Assembly: GCF_007828725.1 (NCBI RefSeq)
Contig: NZ_VIUW01000002.1
Location: 310,001-374,000 of the forward strand
From: Marihabitans asiaticum
GTDB taxonomy: Bacteria > Actinomycetota > Actinomycetes > Actinomycetales > Dermatophilaceae
Length of the DNA stretch: 64,000 nucleotides
Reading direction: 5' to 3'
In this document: positions 61,166-64,000 of the stretch, one piece after another
Numbering within the stretch: the stretch's first letter is position 1
How the letters are laid out: each line of letters starts with the position of its first letter
Notes under the pieces: generated by a model
Database searches by the model: none
What the model was told of the DNA's origin: nothing
Seen by the model: the letters and a program-made list of their open reading frames with translations, nothing else
Position numbers and translations under genes: made by a program

Positions 61166-61518
61166 GTGAGGTCGGTTCGTTGGGAGGGATTCCCCACCCC
61201 TCTGCCCGAGCGTCGAGTCACTGTTCTAACGCGACTCGGCCGAGACGAGCAGACCGTCACCAAGGTACTGATCGAAACACCAGAGGGCGCCGTACGGCTG
61301 GGCTTCATCGGCTCGCCCACGGTCCTCGTAGACGGCCGCAACCCGTTTGCCCGGGGTGACGAGCAACCGGCTTCAGCCTGTCGCGTCTTCCTCACGCCCA
61401 ACGGGCCCGACGGAGCCCCACCGTGGATCAGTTGCTGGAGGCAGTGGTTCTCAAGGCCTGGCTTCCCTTGGTCTCTTACTCGTCATCGCACGAGCAGCAA
61501 GGAGATGGTGAAGCATGA
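61166..61518 (+). pseudogene. Frameshifted thioredoxin-like protein of metal-resistance islands
   Basis: From GTG 61166 the frame reads VRSVRWEGFPTPLPERR...IETPEGAVRLGFIGSPTVLVDGRNPFA...ACRVFLTPNGPDGAPP, which matches the small thioredoxin-like proteins common beside merA/merB and copper genes. At about 61420 the frame is lost; shifting one base restores PTVDQLLEAVVLKAW and a stop at 61518, as expected for the family C-terminus, so one C is missing. The usual EGCPN cysteine is also replaced (EGFPT). Probably inactive. Confidence 0.6.
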
Positions 61519-62601
61519 GCCCTTTCCGGGGCCGGGGCTGGATGCGGTGAGTCCTCCGTGATGCGCATCGATGATGGCCTTGCTGATGGTCAGGCCGATA
61601 CCGGATCCTCGTTGGTCGTTTGTGCGAGCTGAGTCGCCGCGGTAGAAGCGTTCGAATGCGTGCAGCACCTGGTCGGGTGTCATACCTTCGCCGGTGTCGG
61701 TGACGGTGATGATGGCTTCTCCGCCGTCGCGTCCCGCTGCGACGGTGATCGTTCCTCCGGCGGGTGTGTGCCTGAGGGCGTTGGTGAGGAGGTTGGTCAT
61801 GACTTGGGCGAATCGGACCCGGTCGACCAGGGTCTCGAGTCCTGTCGCCTTGTCAACGTCCAGGACCAGGTTGAGGCCCTTCTCCGAGTAGCTGTCACGC
61901 ATGCCCCAGTAGACCGCCCACAACAAGTCAGTCACCTTGTGGCGCTGGATGTCGAGGGCGAGATGTCCTTCTTCGGTCGTGGAGACCTCGTTGATGTCCT
62001 CGGCCAGTCGCGCCAGCCGTTCCGTCTGGGCGGTCAACGCGAGACGAGAGTCATCACCGAGGGTCACCACGCCGTCGTGCAGTCCCTCGTGGTAGGCGCT
62101 CAAGGTCGCGATCGGCGTGCGCAGTTCGTGGGCGAGGTCGGACAGCATCCGTCGTCTGGTGTCCTCGACTCCTTCCAAGCGGGCCGCCATCACGTTGAAT
62201 GCTCCGGCGAGGGTCTCGAGCTCAGTCCCCGCACCGACATGAGGCACGCGGGTGGAGTAATGGCCACGGCTCAGTTCGCGCGCGGCATCGGTCATCTGCG
62301 CCAGCGGTTGACGCAGCCGTCGGGCGAGGAACCAGGCCACCGCAGTCGCCCCAGTCAGAGAGATGAGCAGGCTCACCCCCAGGGCGATGAGCGAAGCGTC
62401 CCGAAAGGCCATCTCGATGTGGACCAGCTCGGGTGCGTTCTCCTGGTGCCCCGCTTGGAGGAGGTGGTCGTGGAAGATCGGGGGGCCGATGACGGCGGCG
62501 ACGAGCCCGGCTGTCAGTGCTCCCGCAAGGAGTACCAGGATCTGTCCCGCCAGTAGTCGAGGCGCCAGACCCTTGGAGAGTGTGTTGACGCGCTTGTTCA
62601 T
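61483..62601 (-). CDS. OmpR/BaeS-type sensor histidine kinase
   Basis: A 372-residue kinase: TM1 (about 13-36), a short periplasmic loop of about 45 residues containing His residues (FHDHLLQAGHQE), TM2, HAMP, HisKA (DLAHELRTP) and HATPase (NLLTNALRHTP; GEGMTP; GSGIGLTISKAI). ATG 62601 overlaps the regulator stop (ATGA); longer frames are not real. The His-rich loop and the downstream multicopper oxidase suggest copper or another metal as signal, inference only. Confidence 0.88.
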   Translation of the reverse strand: MNKRVNTLSKGLAPRLLAGQILVLLAGALTAGLVAAVIGPPIFHDHLLQAGHQENAPELVHIEMAFRDASLIALGVSLLISLTGATAVAWFLARRLRQPLAQMTDAARELSRGHYSTRVPHVGAGTELETLAGAFNVMAARLEGVEDTRRRMLSDLAHELRTPIATLSAYHEGLHDGVVTLGDDSRLALTAQTERLARLAEDINEVSTTEEGHLALDIQRHKVTDLLWAVYWGMRDSYSEKGLNLVLDVDKATGLETLVDRVRFAQVMTNLLTNALRHTPAGGTITVAAGRDGGEAIITVTDTGEGMTPDQVLHAFERFYRGDSARTNDQRGSGIGLTISKAIIDAHHGGLTASSPGPGKGSCFTISLLLVR

Positions 62602-63335
62602 CCGGGCCCCATCCGGTAACCGATGCCGCGCACCGTGGTGATGTAGCGAGCGAGATCGGGGTTGTCTCCGAGCTTGCGTCGCAGGTGAGCGATGTGGACG
62701 TCGACCAGGTGCTCGTCCCCGACCCAGCCGCCACCCCAGACCTCCTCGATGAGCTGCGTGCGGGAGAAGGCCATCGAGGGCCGTTGGGCCAAGGTCATCA
62801 GCAGATCCCGTTCGGTCGGTGTCAGCGGAACTGGTTCTCCCTTCAGGTGGACCTGCTGCCCGATTGGGTCGACCTGAAGGTCGCCGAATACCCATGGGGT
62901 TGCCGCAGCGCTGGAGTTGCCGGCGTTCCCGCCCCGTGGGCGACGCAGGACCGTCTGCACGCGTGCCACCAGCTCGCGCACGCTGAAGGGTTTGGTGACG
63001 TAGTCATCGGCGCCCACGGAGAGGCCGATCAGGGTGTCCACCTCGTCCGATCGGGCGGTCACGACGATGACGTAGCAGTCGCTGAAGGTGCGGATCTGGC
63101 GGCAGACCTCGATGCCGTCCAGTCCGGGCAGTCCCAGGTCGAGGATCACCACGTCTGGGGACTGCTCTCGTGCTGCTTCGACTCCGGCGACGCCGTTGTG
63201 CTCGACTGTGGTCTGGTACTCGCTGCGGGCGAGATAGGCGGCGATCATCTCTGCCAGCGTCTTCTCGTCCTCGATGATGAGCACCTTCGACAACGGCTCG
63301 ACAGGGGTTCGTGTGCTCACGACAGACAGTCTCAC
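62598..63335 (-). CDS. OmpR-family response regulator
   Basis: A 245-residue regulator. Receiver: IEDEK acidic pocket, VVILDLGLPGLDG phospho-Asp, VTKPF lysine. C-terminal winged helix ends with HIAHLRRKLG...RYITTVRGIGYRM. First gene of the minus-strand pair, divergent from the SHOCT/oxidase genes it probably controls. Less GC-rich codon choice than the chromosome to the left. Confidence 0.92.
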   Translation of the reverse strand: MRLSVVSTRTPVEPLSKVLIIEDEKTLAEMIAAYLARSEYQTTVEHNGVAGVEAAREQSPDVVILDLGLPGLDGIEVCRQIRTFSDCYVIVVTARSDEVDTLIGLSVGADDYVTKPFSVRELVARVQTVLRRPRGGNAGNSSAAATPWVFGDLQVDPIGQQVHLKGEPVPLTPTERDLLMTLAQRPSMAFSRTQLIEEVWGGGWVGDEHLVDVHIAHLRRKLGDNPDLARYITTVRGIGYRMGPG

Positions 63336-63476
63336 CCGAGGGCCGCACCACGGCCGACGTCAGCGGCGAATCGACGAGGATCTTCGTCAAACCTCAACGC
63401 GGCGACCACCAACCCATGACCTTCCCGCCGGAGCCTGTCTGCATGCCGGGAGGTCGGCTTCAAGAAGGAGTCTCCG

Positions 63477-63710
63477 ATGATGTGGAATCACGGCTGCGAC
63501 ATGATGTGGCTGGGCATGGCCGCAGGCGTCCTCGCCTTCTGGGTGATCGTCGTGCTCGCCGTGCGCGCACTGTTCCCCGGCCAGAGAAGCACCGCCACAG
63601 GCCCTACCCGGACCGACGCGCTGACGCTTCTCGACGAAGGACTGGCCCGCGGTGACCTGAGCGTCGATGAGTACGAAAAGCGACGTCACCTGATCATTCA
63701 TGGGCGCTGA
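63477..63710 (+). CDS. SHOCT-domain small membrane protein
   Basis: A 77-residue protein: Met- and Trp-rich start (MMWNHGCDMMW), one TM helix, then a SHOCT motif (ALTLLDEGLARGDLSVDEYEKRRHLI). Such proteins accompany copper-resistance oxidases and export genes. AGGAG lies about 10 bp upstream. Confidence 0.82.
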   Translation: MMWNHGCDMMWLGMAAGVLAFWVIVVLAVRALFPGQRSTATGPTRTDALTLLDEGLARGDLSVDEYEKRRHLIIHGR

Positions 63711-63743
63711 CGCGCGTCGGTACACCGACCCCTGGAGGGAACT

Positions 63744-64000
63744 ATGGGCTCTATCACTCGCCGTGGCCTGCTGATCGGTGGCCTCGGTACCGCTGGCGCA
63801 GCGGGCTTGGGAACGTATGCCGCCACCAAAGGATCGGGTGCCAGCGCGCCGAAGGGGGCCTTCGGCGCTCCGACGCCGGTCTCACCTGACCCGGGCCAGA
63901 CGGTGGTGACCAAGTCCTTGACCGCCAAGCCGATCACCCTCGATCTAGCGGGCCGCACCGTCTCGACCTGGGGATACGGCGACGCCGTGCCTGGTCCACT
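63744..64000 (+). CDS. Multicopper oxidase, N-terminus (runs off window)
   Basis: 85 residues are visible. Twin-arginine signal SITRRGLLIGGLGTAGAAGLG, then ITLDLAGRTVSTWGYGDAVPGP, which is the start of the first cupredoxin domain of CueO/CopA-like oxidases. ATG 63744 follows GGAGGGA at 63734-63740. Probably oxidises Cu(I) outside the membrane; the two-component pair upstream is the likely regulator. Confidence 0.82.
   Translation, partial: MGSITRRGLLIGGLGTAGAAGLGTYAATKGSGASAPKGAFGAPTPVSPDPGQTVVTKSLTAKPITLDLAGRTVSTWGYGDAVPGP

Overview
The window is 64 kb of very GC-rich (roughly 70%) DNA from an actinobacterium. A WhiB protein, a GlxR/Crp-type regulator, an actinobacterial tad pilus locus, an ectABC cluster, ArsA-like ATPase twins and many TANNNT promoters placed for leaderless transcripts all point there. 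Gene order from topA through the LHR/MrfA-like helicase, tad locus, acs, membrane protein, alpha/beta hydrolase, NUDIX, nth, crp, MBL hydrolase, RidA, DUF4177, two ArsA-like ATPases, whiB, class A PBP and metallophosphoesterase to tRNA-Pro follows, from memory, the Rv3646c-Rv3683 segment of Mycobacterium tuberculosis, with insertions and losses. A Micrococcales member (Intrasporangiaceae-like) is my best guess; that placement is inference.

Layout. 1-1271: end of a serine beta-lactamase-like hydrolase. 1436-5194: OpuB/ProU-type glycine betaine/choline ABC transporter. 5237-10197 (minus): acyl-CoA synthetase, SCP2 protein, topA. 10350-13245: DODA-type dioxygenase, lipoprotein, methyltransferase. 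13332-15615: ectABC. 15683-18482 (minus): proton-pumping pyrophosphatase and a STAS protein. 18594-21665: helicase and a membrane protein. 21653-25852 (minus): tad pilus locus. 26226-27074: degenerate Fic protein. 27130-33227: LytS/LytT two-component pair followed by two DUF485/solute-symporter modules, probably for acetate or another short carboxylate. 33289-36986: biotin locus, with bioYMN uptake genes, a bioB interrupted by an amber codon, and a divergent bioQ with paired operators. 37003-41523: phenylalanine hydroxylase, acs, glycerophosphodiesterase. 41512-47407 (minus): Mrp Na+/H+ antiporter. 47573-60535: the Rv3669-Rv3683-like block. 60601-60677: tRNA-Pro. After it the sequence changes character: a frameshifted thioredoxin-like gene, an OmpR-type two-component system, a SHOCT protein and a Tat-exported multicopper oxidase, which looks like a metal-resistance island inserted at the tRNA.

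How it works together. Betaine import, ectoine synthesis, H+-PPase and Mrp antiporter form a salt/osmotic-stress theme. The LytTR-controlled symporters and acs form an acetate uptake/activation theme. The biotin locus looks rewired towards uptake, because its only synthesis gene here carries a nonsense codon.

The most unusual signal is a dispersed word, core CGAAGGGG within a looser GCGAAGGGGGTGA consensus. It occurs about 54 times (hand count) on both strands with no clear orientation bias. It sits within genes, and as inverted pairs forming terminator hairpins between convergent genes. That resembles the DNA-uptake sequences of Neisseria and Pasteurellaceae, which to my knowledge have not been described in actinobacteria.
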